Assembly (NCBI RefSeq): GCF_000619925.1
Contig: NZ_KK211042.1
Span: 197,654-255,235 of the forward strand
Direction: 5' to 3'
DNA: 57,582 nt
Source: Treponema sp. C6A8
Lineage (GTDB): Bacteria > Spirochaetota > Spirochaetia > Treponematales > Treponemataceae
The notes beneath the pieces were generated by a model. That model was given only the letters and a program-made list of their open reading frames with translations. It ran no database searches and had not been told where the DNA came from. This document shows, one piece after another, positions 6,361 to 14,802 of this stretch (its first letter is position 1; the number at the start of each line of letters is the position of its first letter). A program made the position numbers and the translations under genes.

Positions 6361-8105
6361 TGTTTAATCCCCCAGCCGATGCTTACTTTTTTAGCATGCA
6401 GCACATCTGTATCAAAGTCGAACATAAGGCGTGATACAAACAATGCTGTAAATACAGAAGAAACAACACCGATTGCAAGTGAAACAGCGAATCCCTGAAT
6501 AGCGCCAGTTCCTAACTGTGAAAGGAAGATAGCAGCGATAAAGGTTGTGATGTTAGAGTCCATAATTGCCCAGAAGGCATTGTCAAAACCGATAGAGATT
6601 GCAGCAACGCGAGATTTTCCCTGACGCAATTCCTCTTTAATGCGTTCAAAAATAAGAACGTTAGCATCTACTGCCATACCGATTGTAAGAATCATACCGG
6701 CAATAGAAGAAAGTGTAAGAGTCAAATTGAAAGCAGAAAGAACCGAGAACATGATGTAAAGGTTCAAAATCTGAGCTACTACAGCGTTGATACCTGACAA
6801 GTGATAGAAGAACAAAAGGAATACAAGAATCAAACCAAGACCAAGACAGATAGCAAAGATACCCTGATGGATAGCCTGCTCACCAAGGCTTGCGCCGATT
6901 ACCTGCTGGCTTTCTACTTCAAGAGGAACTTCAAGCCAAGCTGACTGCAAAACTTTCTTGATGTTGTTAGCTTCTTCGTAGCTGAATCCACCGCTCAAAG
7001 AAACGCTTCCGCCTGTAATTGCAGTTTTGATTGTTGCGTTAGATTTTACTTTATTGTCGCTTACGATAGCCAGGTTCTGACCAACGTGTGCGCCTGTAAA
7101 ATCTGCAAAGATTTCTGCACCTTCATCATCAAGCATGAATGCAACTTCAGGCTGATTTGTGATTGTGTCTGCGCGAACTTCTGCAGATTTAATGTGTTTA
7201 CCTTCAAGAGCAATTTCCTTCTTTACAACAACGTAGTCATAGCGTTCATCAAGACCGTAAGCATCTTTTGTGTATTCACCAAATACTTCGCAGTCTTCAG
7301 GAATGATAGATTTGTCCATCAATTCACCAACAGCGTTGAATGTAGAAGTTGGGTGCTGATAATAGTAAGTTTTGAACATCTGAGTTGCTTCTGAATCAAC
7401 AAGACGGAAGTTCAAAAGACCTTTACCCATAATCAATGTTGTGATTGTGTCTGCCTGAGCAGCACCAGGAATTTCAATATAAATGCGGTCTTCACCCTGC
7501 TGGCGAACAGTAGGAGAAGTAAGACCGAATTTGTCGATACGGCTTGTAAGGTTTTCAATAGCGTTAGCCATTGCTTCCTTTTTGAAATCAGCAACAGGCT
7601 GGTGAATGTTTTCAACGCCAGTTGCTTCTACAGCTGCATCCAGATCAGCGCGAACGATAACGTTCATACCACCAGAAAGGTCAAGACCAAGCTTTACAGA
7701 GTTTTCATAGTAAGACTTAGCTTTAAGAATTCTGTCGCGGTAGCGGGCCTGAATTACATTAAGGATTTCAAGTTCGCTGTCATAAGCAGAAACAACATCA
7801 ATTACTGTCATTTCTGAAGGAACTTTCTTTCCAATTAACTTATATTTCTTAGCTGCGTCTTTTTCCAGCCAAGAGTATTCTTCAGGAAGTTTTGCTGAAG
7901 AATCGTTTGATGCAAGTGCCTTGATTGCCTTTACATCTTCACCAGCTTTAGCAGTTGCAAAGTCTTTGATGTTTTCTGTTGAACCAAGAGCCAGTGCCTG
8001 AACTTCTTTTGGAGTTCTTCCATACCAGCTGATAGATGGCCAAAGGAAAACAAAACAAAGAGCAAGTACTACAAGCAGGAGCAGTAAACGTGATCGTTTG
8101 TTCAT
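6357..8105 (-). CDS. secD: Protein translocase subunit SecD
   Basis: 582 residues. N-terminal membrane segment (~5-25), then a long periplasmic region with the SecD signature LGLDLSGGMNVIVRADL near residue 140, and a six-helix C-terminal membrane domain from ~410 with TIGMAVDANVLIFERIKEEL. Acts with SecF and YajC in the inner membrane. It is preceded by yajC with a 17-nt gap and coupled to secF by a 4-nt overlap, the standard yajC-secD-secF order. Confidence 0.95.
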   Translation of the reverse strand: MNKRSRLLLLLVVLALCFVFLWPSISWYGRTPKEVQALALGSTENIKDFATAKAGEDVKAIKALASNDSSAKLPEEYSWLEKDAAKKYKLIGKKVPSEMTVIDVVSAYDSELEILNVIQARYRDRILKAKSYYENSVKLGLDLSGGMNVIVRADLDAAVEATGVENIHQPVADFKKEAMANAIENLTSRIDKFGLTSPTVRQQGEDRIYIEIPGAAQADTITTLIMGKGLLNFRLVDSEATQMFKTYYYQHPTSTFNAVGELMDKSIIPEDCEVFGEYTKDAYGLDERYDYVVVKKEIALEGKHIKSAEVRADTITNQPEVAFMLDDEGAEIFADFTGAHVGQNLAIVSDNKVKSNATIKTAITGGSVSLSGGFSYEEANNIKKVLQSAWLEVPLEVESQQVIGASLGEQAIHQGIFAICLGLGLILVFLLFFYHLSGINAVVAQILNLYIMFSVLSAFNLTLTLSSIAGMILTIGMAVDANVLIFERIKEELRQGKSRVAAISIGFDNAFWAIMDSNITTFIAAIFLSQLGTGAIQGFAVSLAIGVVSSVFTALFVSRLMFDFDTDVLHAKKVSIGWGIKQ

Positions 8106-8122
8106 TTTTTTATTTTCCCCAC

Positions 8123-8554
8123 TTATTTATTTTCTTCAGAGCTTTCAGTTGCAGGAGCTTCTGCTGTTTCTGAAGATTTTTTACCTTTTTTTGCTGCCTT
8201 TGTGTCGGCTTCTGCTGCTTTTTCAGCATCAGTTTTTTCTACACTTGAGATTGCAGAGCGGTTGAATTCAAGTTTTACGTTTTCGTCAACTTTTACAATT
8301 ACAGTCTTTTCTTTTACAGAAGAGATTGTTCCGTGAATACCACCGATTGTGATTACCTTATCACCCTTTTTCAATGCTGCGAGCATTCTTTCAGTTTCTT
8401 TCTGTTTCTTATTCTGTGGACGAATCAAGAAGAAATAGAAGATAACGATGATTAATAAAAATGGTAAGAGAGTGCCAGTTAAAGCACCTGTTGTTGAAGC
8501 ACTTCCTGCAGTTCCTGCTGCCTGAAGCAATGAAACGAATGACATATGTCCCAT
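8123..8554 (-). CDS. yajC: Preprotein translocase subunit YajC
   Basis: 143 residues. One membrane segment (TLLPFLLIIVIFYFFLIRPQ) with the RPQNKKQKE motif that marks YajC, then a small beta domain (KKGDKVITIGGIHGTISSV), and an Ala/Glu/Lys-rich tail of about 30 residues beyond the usual length. First gene of the yajC-secD-secF operon. Two ATGs are possible, at 8554 and 8545; TAGGATGGG lies upstream of the second and overlaps the first, so 8545 may be the real start. Confidence 0.92.
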   Translation of the reverse strand: MGHMSFVSLLQAAGTAGSASTTGALTGTLLPFLLIIVIFYFFLIRPQNKKQKETERMLAALKKGDKVITIGGIHGTISSVKEKTVIVKVDENVKLEFNRSAISSVEKTDAEKAAEADTKAAKKGKKSSETAEAPATESSEENK

Positions 8555-8620
8555 CCTAAATTTTTAAAATATGACCCAATTTTGACAATTGTATCAGGAT
8601 ATAAAAATATCATTTATGGG

Positions 8621-10363
8621 CTATTTTATCAACTGAGTAAGGGCCTCATTCAAACGGCGGATTGAAGAATCGTTGGGTTTTATTGCAACTACCTGACGCA
8701 GGTAATACTGGGCCTTGCGGTAATCATTCTTTCCATAATACACCTCATAAAGGCGGAAAAGGGCGTCGCTGTTACGCGGGTTGGAAATCAAGGAAGAACG
8801 CAGGTCAGCAAGAACTGCATCCTCTGTAAGCTGAAGAAAGCTTCTGCGGTAATACAGATAACTTTTCATCTTTGAAGATGAAGAGTCTATGAGCGAATTA
8901 AGATATTTCAATACAAGTTCGCGGTTTCCGTTTTCACAATAGGCAAGAACATAAGCCTGCAGGATTTCGTCATCATTAGGAAACTGCATCTGCATTTTTT
9001 TTGCAAAATCAAAGGCTTCGCTTTTGCGGCGCAGCTTGATGCAGACATCTACATAATTTTTGATGATATCGGCGCTTGGATTTGGCATGGATGTAAGTTT
9101 CGAAGCAATTTCATATGCCGCCTGCCAGTTTTCGCGCTGAATAAGTCCCGAAAGTGCATATCGCATCGCAAGGCTATTTTCCGGCTCTGCAGCCAGGATT
9201 TTTGCGCAAAGTTCATCGGCATACTTTCCGGCAACCGGCGCGTCAGTTTCGGCAGAAATGCGGGCAGCCATCATAAGGGCTTCCGTGTTGTCCGGGTAAA
9301 GCTGCAGGGCCCGCTCAACGGTCTGAGTCGCGGTACTTGTATTTTTACTCCATTCAAGCTGAACCTTTGCGCGCAGAACAAGATAGTCGATTGAAGTGTC
9401 ATTCTGCTTTGCGTACATATCAAGAAGGGAAACTGCGTGAATGTAGTCGTTCTTTTCGATAAGGATTTTTGCGCGGAAGAGTACGAACTCCAGGTTGTTA
9501 GGGGTCTGCTGAAGGACGCGGGCAACGTACTGCTCTGCCATAGGCAAATCTTTTTTGGCAAAAGAAACGTAGGCGTTGAGGCGCAGTACATCAATATCAT
9601 TTACGTCAGAAGTCTGGGCAAATGAAGCAAGGATTTTTTCTGCCCCGGAATAATCTGCATAATGAATGAGAACCTTGGCGTAGGCAATTGCAATTTCCTT
9701 GGAAAAATCAGATGTTTCCCAGGCTTTTTTCAAATACTCCCCTGCACTCTGATAATCCGCTTTTTTGGAACAGGTAATTCCCAGAAGATATGTAGCGAGT
9801 ACAGAAGATGAATTATAGGCAAGGGCTTCCTTGCAGGCCTGTTCGCATAAGTCGTAGGAGTCCTGGGTAACCGAAGGGCTGAGAATTACAAGGGCAGGAA
9901 GAATAATGCTCAAAAAATCAGATTTTCCGGTGCTCGAATCAAAAATACCGTTTCGGGCAGAATCAATTGCCCCAAGATAAAGGTTATCAGCCGGAGCCTG
10001 AACCGGATCCCAGGTGATTTTCTGAGAAGGCCATACAAGCTGCATGATTTGAGTTGCAATTTCTATAAGTGTGCGTTCGTTTTCGGCATATTCTCCGTTT
10101 GCATGATGAAGGGCCTGCATTGCCTTTCTTAAAGACTGGGGAGAACCGTTTTCTACTCCGTAAACAACGTCATTTTCGATTTTATAAAAATAAGTTCGCC
10201 TGGCAGAAGGAAGCTTTACGTTATCGGCACCCGAATAGGCTGTGGACGCAGCGCTCTTATCCTTGTCCTTTTTCTTTTTTGCAGAAAAGGCTGGTGACGC
10301 GGCAAAATACGACACCGCTGTTACGAGAATAATGAGCTTTTTAAAATAGAGTCCACTTTTCAC
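8621..10363 (-). CDS. Exported tetratricopeptide-repeat protein
   Basis: 580 residues. A signal peptide ending near ASPAFSA (residue ~28), then a Lys-rich patch, then alpha-helical TPR-type repeats over most of the length (for example ATYLLGITCSKKADYQSAGE, and a final NDYRKAQYYLRQVVAIKPND). It is probably a periplasmic scaffold for envelope assembly; no enzymatic motif seen. The start is GTG at 10363 with no clear Shine-Dalgarno. It follows the membrane-protein gene by 9 nt, so the two form an operon ending before yajC. Confidence 0.75.
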   Translation of the reverse strand: MKSGLYFKKLIILVTAVSYFAASPAFSAKKKKDKDKSAASTAYSGADNVKLPSARRTYFYKIENDVVYGVENGSPQSLRKAMQALHHANGEYAENERTLIEIATQIMQLVWPSQKITWDPVQAPADNLYLGAIDSARNGIFDSSTGKSDFLSIILPALVILSPSVTQDSYDLCEQACKEALAYNSSSVLATYLLGITCSKKADYQSAGEYLKKAWETSDFSKEIAIAYAKVLIHYADYSGAEKILASFAQTSDVNDIDVLRLNAYVSFAKKDLPMAEQYVARVLQQTPNNLEFVLFRAKILIEKNDYIHAVSLLDMYAKQNDTSIDYLVLRAKVQLEWSKNTSTATQTVERALQLYPDNTEALMMAARISAETDAPVAGKYADELCAKILAAEPENSLAMRYALSGLIQRENWQAAYEIASKLTSMPNPSADIIKNYVDVCIKLRRKSEAFDFAKKMQMQFPNDDEILQAYVLAYCENGNRELVLKYLNSLIDSSSSKMKSYLYYRRSFLQLTEDAVLADLRSSLISNPRNSDALFRLYEVYYGKNDYRKAQYYLRQVVAIKPNDSSIRRLNEALTQLIK

Positions 10364-10372
10364 TTAATCGCG

Positions 10373-10981
10373 TTATAAATCATCATCAGCGAAAGGATAT
10401 TCTTCTGAGGTTAAATCATCAGAATCATCACCCTTCCAAACAAGTTCTTTGTGATCTTTTTGCAGGAAAAAATACAGTATGTATATCACAAGAATTCCAA
10501 CTATCAGAGCCGGTGCGGCAAAATAACTTACAGTACGAAAAGGAATTTTAATAATGCGGGAAGAAAATAAGAAATAATAAGAGGCCATGAGGATAAGGAC
10601 AAAGCCTGAAACACCGTAATTGAGGCGAATCTTTTTATATTTGTAGCAGCTTACACCTATCAAGCTTGCGCCCGGAAAGAATCCGTAAATCGGCCATACT
10701 GTTGAAAATTTAATCTCCGGAAAAAAGAAGAAAAGCATGGACATAATGGCGTAAGAAGCGATGAGAAGGCCCGAAAAAAGCTGGTAAGGCCTTCTTGTCT
10801 TTAAGAAGGTAAAGATTACAATAATGATTCCAATTACAGCCTGGGCAAACAGGAATGAAAAGAAAAGTGTTTCTGATTGAAAAAAGGCAAAGCTTGAAAG
10901 AAGAAAGAGAATTCCCGTTATCAGAAAAAGGAATCCAATTGAAATCAAAATATTTAAAACTTTTGTGCAGCGTCTGCTCAT
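10373..10981 (-). CDS. Polytopic membrane protein of unknown function
   Basis: 202 residues with about six hydrophobic segments (first at ~8-32, last at ~155-175) and a short acidic cytoplasmic tail (DDSDDLTSEEYPFADDDL). I do not recognise the family. The start is supported by AGGAAAG 4 nt before the ATG. It is co-directional with, and 9 nt from, the exported TPR protein gene. Confidence 0.7.
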   Translation of the reverse strand: MSRRCTKVLNILISIGFLFLITGILFLLSSFAFFQSETLFFSFLFAQAVIGIIIVIFTFLKTRRPYQLFSGLLIASYAIMSMLFFFFPEIKFSTVWPIYGFFPGASLIGVSCYKYKKIRLNYGVSGFVLILMASYYFLFSSRIIKIPFRTVSYFAAPALIVGILVIYILYFFLQKDHKELVWKGDDSDDLTSEEYPFADDDL

Positions 10982-11060
10982 ACTCTTTCCTAATTATTTT
11001 TAAAGTTTAAACGATTTCAATTTTTTAAATGCTATTATAATATACAGCCAAAAATCATTC

Positions 11061-11089
11061 TTTACAATAATATTCCGCTATGATAAATT
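11061..11089 (+). promoter_or_regulatory. Promoter of the lipoprotein-transglycosylase-OmpA cluster
   Basis: TTTACA (11061-11066), a 17-nt spacer and TAAATT (11084-11089), ending 6 nt before the ATG at 11096. No Shine-Dalgarno is present, so a leaderless start is predicted. Confidence 0.5.
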
Positions 11090-11095
11090 TTGCTT

Positions 11096-12148
11096 ATGAA
11101 GAGAAATCGTTTTCACATTGCCTTTTTTTTATGCTTTTTATTTACTATATTTTCGGCATGTAATCCGAATAAAAACAATAAAAACGACGATGATTTTTTT
11201 GCCATGCAGCAGAAATTTCAGGACATTCTGGATAACGCAAACCTCAATTCCCAGCAGAAATATTCCATCATAAATCAGATGGCAACTAACTACCTTTCCG
11301 CTAAGGACTATCAGGGTCTGGTACTTTTCCTTTCCGACTGGGTAGAACAGAATCCTGATGACATGTACAACTCTTACTGGCTTTTGATGACTGCCTATGC
11401 CTATCTTTCCATGCGGGCCGAGCCGGTTGCTGAATATTATTTTGACCGTATCCTGCAGCAGTATCAGGATTTGCTGGTAAAGGGAAAATCAATTCACTTT
11501 ATGTGCCTGCAAAACCTTATTCAGATCAGTAAAAGCCCTGCCCACCGAATCAAATATTTTAATGAGCTTATTAACCGCTTCCCTAGCGAAGTAAACACAA
11601 CAGAGCTTTACCTGCGTCTTGCAATGGAATACGAAAAAGACAGCCAGTGGACACAGGCCCTTCGCGCCTACACGGTTTTTCTTGAACAGCCGGACGCAAC
11701 TACAATTCAGATTCCAGGCGAACCTGATGCCTATAAAAATGCCCGCCACCTTATTGATTATAATTCTTCAAGCAAGGACTGGACTTTTGAAAGCCTTGAT
11801 GCCCTGGAAACAGCTGTTAAAAAAGCTATCCGCAATTACGACTGGCGTTCTCTTGATAAATACAAGGCAAAGGTAAATTTCTTTTCTATGTCCTGGAAGC
11901 AGGATGAAATGGATGCCAACTCCCAGGAAGAGTTCTCTATGAGAAGCTTCATGCGGGGTAACCGAATCCGTTTTGCAGAAAATCTTGATCCCTCTTCTAC
12001 ACCTAGCGAGGCATATCTTAGAACTACAGGCTGGTCTACCTACGTTCCGGTATGGTATCTTTATTTCAGAAAGGTAAACTTCCCGCTTGATTCCGACATT
12101 CACGGAAACTGGGAATGGGCTGGAATTTACATGGGTGAAAAACTCTAG
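11096..12148 (+). CDS. Lipoprotein with TPR-like helical repeats
   Basis: 350 residues from the ATG at 11096 (a TTG six bases earlier is also in frame). Hydrophobic leader, then IFSAC, a spirochaete-type lipobox with Cys about residue 22, then an Asn/Lys/Asp-rich tether. The body is helical with TPR-like pairs (AYLSMRAEPVAEYYFDRILQ, LRLAMEYEKDSQWTQALRAY). The C-terminus (GWSTYVPVWYLYFRKVN, then NWEWAGIYMGEKL) is not recognised. It heads a three-gene envelope cluster and is followed after 32 nt by a lytic transglycosylase. Confidence 0.75.
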   Translation: MKRNRFHIAFFLCFLFTIFSACNPNKNNKNDDDFFAMQQKFQDILDNANLNSQQKYSIINQMATNYLSAKDYQGLVLFLSDWVEQNPDDMYNSYWLLMTAYAYLSMRAEPVAEYYFDRILQQYQDLLVKGKSIHFMCLQNLIQISKSPAHRIKYFNELINRFPSEVNTTELYLRLAMEYEKDSQWTQALRAYTVFLEQPDATTIQIPGEPDAYKNARHLIDYNSSSKDWTFESLDALETAVKKAIRNYDWRSLDKYKAKVNFFSMSWKQDEMDANSQEEFSMRSFMRGNRIRFAENLDPSSTPSEAYLRTTGWSTYVPVWYLYFRKVNFPLDSDIHGNWEWAGIYMGEKL

Positions 12149-12180
12149 TAAAAAATACATCAGACGATAATAAAAAAGTG

Positions 12181-13299
12181 ATGAAAAAAAGGCTTTTTGG
12201 GGCAATTCTGATTTCTCTTTCCTTTTCCATCTCCTTGTGGGCAAATACACAGGAGCCGGTGGACGCATCCCAGGAAATTGTGCAGAGCCTTAAGGCAGAA
12301 ATCCAGCTGCTTGCAAAAAAGAAGCCTTACATCCCTCTTGATATTCCCGGGGCAGACCGTCCTGAAGTAGAAAAATTCCGAAATCACTATCTTCATTCAC
12401 CAAAGCTTGCAAAACGCCTTTACGATGATTTGGAAAGCGCCCAGGATTACAGGATTTTTGTAAGGAAGGCTGTGCTTGACGCAGAACTTCCACTTGTTCT
12501 GGAATATCTTCCCATGGTTGAATCAAACTATAATCCGAATGCCCGCTCAAAATCCGGCGCAATCGGGCTCTGGCAGTTCATGGAAAACAGCGTATCAAAC
12601 TTTCTTGTCCTGAATGACTTTGTTGACGAGCGCTACGACCCCTGGAAAGAAACTGACGCCGCCATCAAAAAATTAAAGGAAAACTACAGATTCTTTAATG
12701 ACTGGGCTCTGGCGCTGGGTGCCTATAACTGTGGGCTTGGAGCCATGAACCGGGCTTTGAAAAAATCTCCTGTAAAAGACTTCTGGTATCTTGCCAGCCA
12801 CGGTTACATAAGCCGGCAGACAGCAGACTACGTGCCAAAGCTTCTTGCAATTGCTGACCTTGCAATCAACAGCGAATACTACGGCATTGACCTTCCGGAC
12901 CACCACGAAGAATTTGAGCTTCTTGTAAACGAAAAAGAAGGAAACTTTGACTACATCAAGGTAAAAAAGGCCTACTCAATAAGCCAGCTGGCTCAGGAAA
13001 TGAAGATGGACACTAAAGTTCTTAAAAGACTGAATCCATCTTATGTCCGCGGCATGACCCACCCTGCAAAAGAAAGCCTTATCCGCCTGCCTCTTGGCAT
13101 GGAACAGTCTGCCCTGGACGCCCTAAAGCAGCTTACACCGATTGACTTCCCTTTCAAATACACTGTTGTAAAGGGCGATTCTCTCTGGTCAATTTCCCGC
13201 CGCTTTGGGGTCAGCCTTAAATCTCTTTGCGAAACAAACGACATTACCGAAAACGCGATACTAAAAATAGGAAAAATCCTTTATATTCCCTCAAAATAA
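12181..13299 (+). CDS. Membrane-bound lytic murein transglycosylase (MltD-like) with LysM
   Basis: 372 residues. Signal peptide (residues 1-22), a linker, then an SLT/GH23 domain with catalytic Glu in LPMVESNYNPNARSKSG and the GLWQFM and ALGAYNCGLGAMNRAL motifs typical of MltD. The C-terminus has a LysM peptidoglycan-binding domain (YTVVKGDSLWSISRRFGVSL), possibly preceded by a weak second one near 255-300. Cleaves the glycan strand to 1,6-anhydro ends in the periplasm. A GTG three bases earlier is a possible alternative start. The next gene, an OmpA-like protein, follows after 15 nt. Confidence 0.9.
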   Translation: MKKRLFGAILISLSFSISLWANTQEPVDASQEIVQSLKAEIQLLAKKKPYIPLDIPGADRPEVEKFRNHYLHSPKLAKRLYDDLESAQDYRIFVRKAVLDAELPLVLEYLPMVESNYNPNARSKSGAIGLWQFMENSVSNFLVLNDFVDERYDPWKETDAAIKKLKENYRFFNDWALALGAYNCGLGAMNRALKKSPVKDFWYLASHGYISRQTADYVPKLLAIADLAINSEYYGIDLPDHHEEFELLVNEKEGNFDYIKVKKAYSISQLAQEMKMDTKVLKRLNPSYVRGMTHPAKESLIRLPLGMEQSALDALKQLTPIDFPFKYTVVKGDSLWSISRRFGVSLKSLCETNDITENAILKIGKILYIPSK

Positions 13300-13314
13300 G
13301 CCGAAATTCATATT

Positions 13315-14673
13315 ATGAAAAAACTTGCCTTTTTTTTAACACTGGGACTTACACTGTCTGCATCATCAGTTTTTGCCCAGCATAAAACTCAGGAACACGA
13401 CGGCGTTGTAAGCGCAAAAAGCAGAATCAACTGGGTAAACCGCGAGTTTGTAACAGACCTCTCTTTTGACTGCAAAAGCTCAAACCTGACAATGCCTTCC
13501 GGCAAAAAATCAGCCTCGGCAAAAATTTCGGGGAAGATGTGCCAGTTAACACAGCCTTTTCTTCTTTCCCTCTATAACGATTCAAAATATACACTTTCGG
13601 ACATGGTTGTAAGCGGCCAGCTTTCACTGGACCAGGTCTATCACTTTATTAAAAACGGCTATAAAACTCCCGATGTTTTTTCAAAGGATTTGACGACCCT
13701 TGATTCAATCAACACCCTCAACGTAAATAACCTGGGAAAAGAGCTTGTAAAGCATTACTTCAGCTATACTCCTGAAAAACCTATTGATATCATCGCTTCA
13801 AGAAAATTTTCCGGCATTATTATTGATGCCCGCGGCGCCCAGCCTGTTCACGGTGAATACATTAAAAGTCAGGTTTATCCCTGCTTCTTCCCTACAATCT
13901 GGGATGACCAGATGAACATTGTTTATGAAAAAGGCATTGTTTCACCTGACACCGTAAAGAAAAACGGTCTTACAGGCTTTCACTACTCAGACAATATTGA
14001 AGAATATCAGGACAGGGTTGGAATTGACCCCCTTTACATCCGCGCTAATGAAGTTTTCGGCCGCAACCGAACTGACCCGATTATCAGCCGCAAGGATGCC
14101 CTTAAGATTTTTGCAGAACCTGAAAACATCAAGCTTTTGCAGGAAGGAAAGGTTGTAATCCTTCTTGATAAGGAAAACCTGATTTATGATATTGCTACTC
14201 CTCATAAAGACGAGGCCTACTACGTAAATTACAGCCGCGTAAAGCAGTATTTTTATGAAAATAAGGTTCAGGGCATTGAAGTAAGCGACACAGGAGACGG
14301 AATCCTCTTCTCTGTTGATTTGAAGTTCTATCCTGATTCAACAAAGCTTTTGCCAGGTGAAAGAGAGCGCATTAAGACAATTTCTGAGCAGCTTAAAAAT
14401 ATTTTGAAAGACGGCGGATACACTGTTCTTATTGAAGGACATACTGCGGACGTCGGAAAGCCTGTGGGTCAGCTTAATCTTTCCATTGACCGAACAAGCG
14501 CTGTTATGGCAGAACTTATAGCAGACGGACTTCCTGAAAAAATCTTTACCTACAAGGGTTACGGCGGAACAAAGCCGCTTGCAAGCAATGAAACTGAAGA
14601 AGGAAGAGCCCAGAACAGACGAGTTGATATTACGGCAAGACCTATTGCGACTTATATCCAGCGTACGTGGTAA
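13315..14673 (+). CDS. OmpA-family peptidoglycan-binding protein
   Basis: 452 residues. Signal peptide ending at SVFAQ (~residue 22), an N-terminal region of ~300 residues that I do not recognise, and a C-terminal OmpA domain (~340-450): FYPDSTKLLPGERERI, VLIEGHTADVG, and the RAQNRRVDI motif that binds diaminopimelate or ornithine in peptidoglycan. It likely anchors the outer envelope to the cell wall. Third gene of the envelope cluster. A possible terminator hairpin lies at 14727-14747. Confidence 0.85.
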   Translation: MKKLAFFLTLGLTLSASSVFAQHKTQEHDGVVSAKSRINWVNREFVTDLSFDCKSSNLTMPSGKKSASAKISGKMCQLTQPFLLSLYNDSKYTLSDMVVSGQLSLDQVYHFIKNGYKTPDVFSKDLTTLDSINTLNVNNLGKELVKHYFSYTPEKPIDIIASRKFSGIIIDARGAQPVHGEYIKSQVYPCFFPTIWDDQMNIVYEKGIVSPDTVKKNGLTGFHYSDNIEEYQDRVGIDPLYIRANEVFGRNRTDPIISRKDALKIFAEPENIKLLQEGKVVILLDKENLIYDIATPHKDEAYYVNYSRVKQYFYENKVQGIEVSDTGDGILFSVDLKFYPDSTKLLPGERERIKTISEQLKNILKDGGYTVLIEGHTADVGKPVGQLNLSIDRTSAVMAELIADGLPEKIFTYKGYGGTKPLASNETEEGRAQNRRVDITARPIATYIQRTW

Positions 14674-14674
14674 C

Positions 14675-14750
14675 GGCGAAGGTCGTAATTGCAGTTTTAA
14701 GGTTTGAGCTTTGCATACCTTCGCCTGACTTGCGCACGGCGCAAGTCTTT
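14675..14750 (+). terminator. Nested stem-loops after the OmpA-like gene
   Basis: Two hairpins in series: GGCGAAGGT/ACCTTCGCC closing a 33-nt loop (14675-14725), and GACTTGCGC/GCGCAAGTC with a 3-nt loop (14727-14747) followed by three T. The second is GC-rich and a likely, though short-tailed, terminator for the envelope operon. Confidence 0.5.
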
Positions 14751-14802
14751 CAGAGTGATCTAAAGTCAGTTTTTGAGGATATCATTTCTTTGCTGACTTG
14801 TT

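Noticed and set aside
10982..11060. tRNA or other stable RNA genes in the intergenic gaps
   Set aside because: No cloverleaf pattern or conserved tRNA arm motif was seen in any gap of the window.
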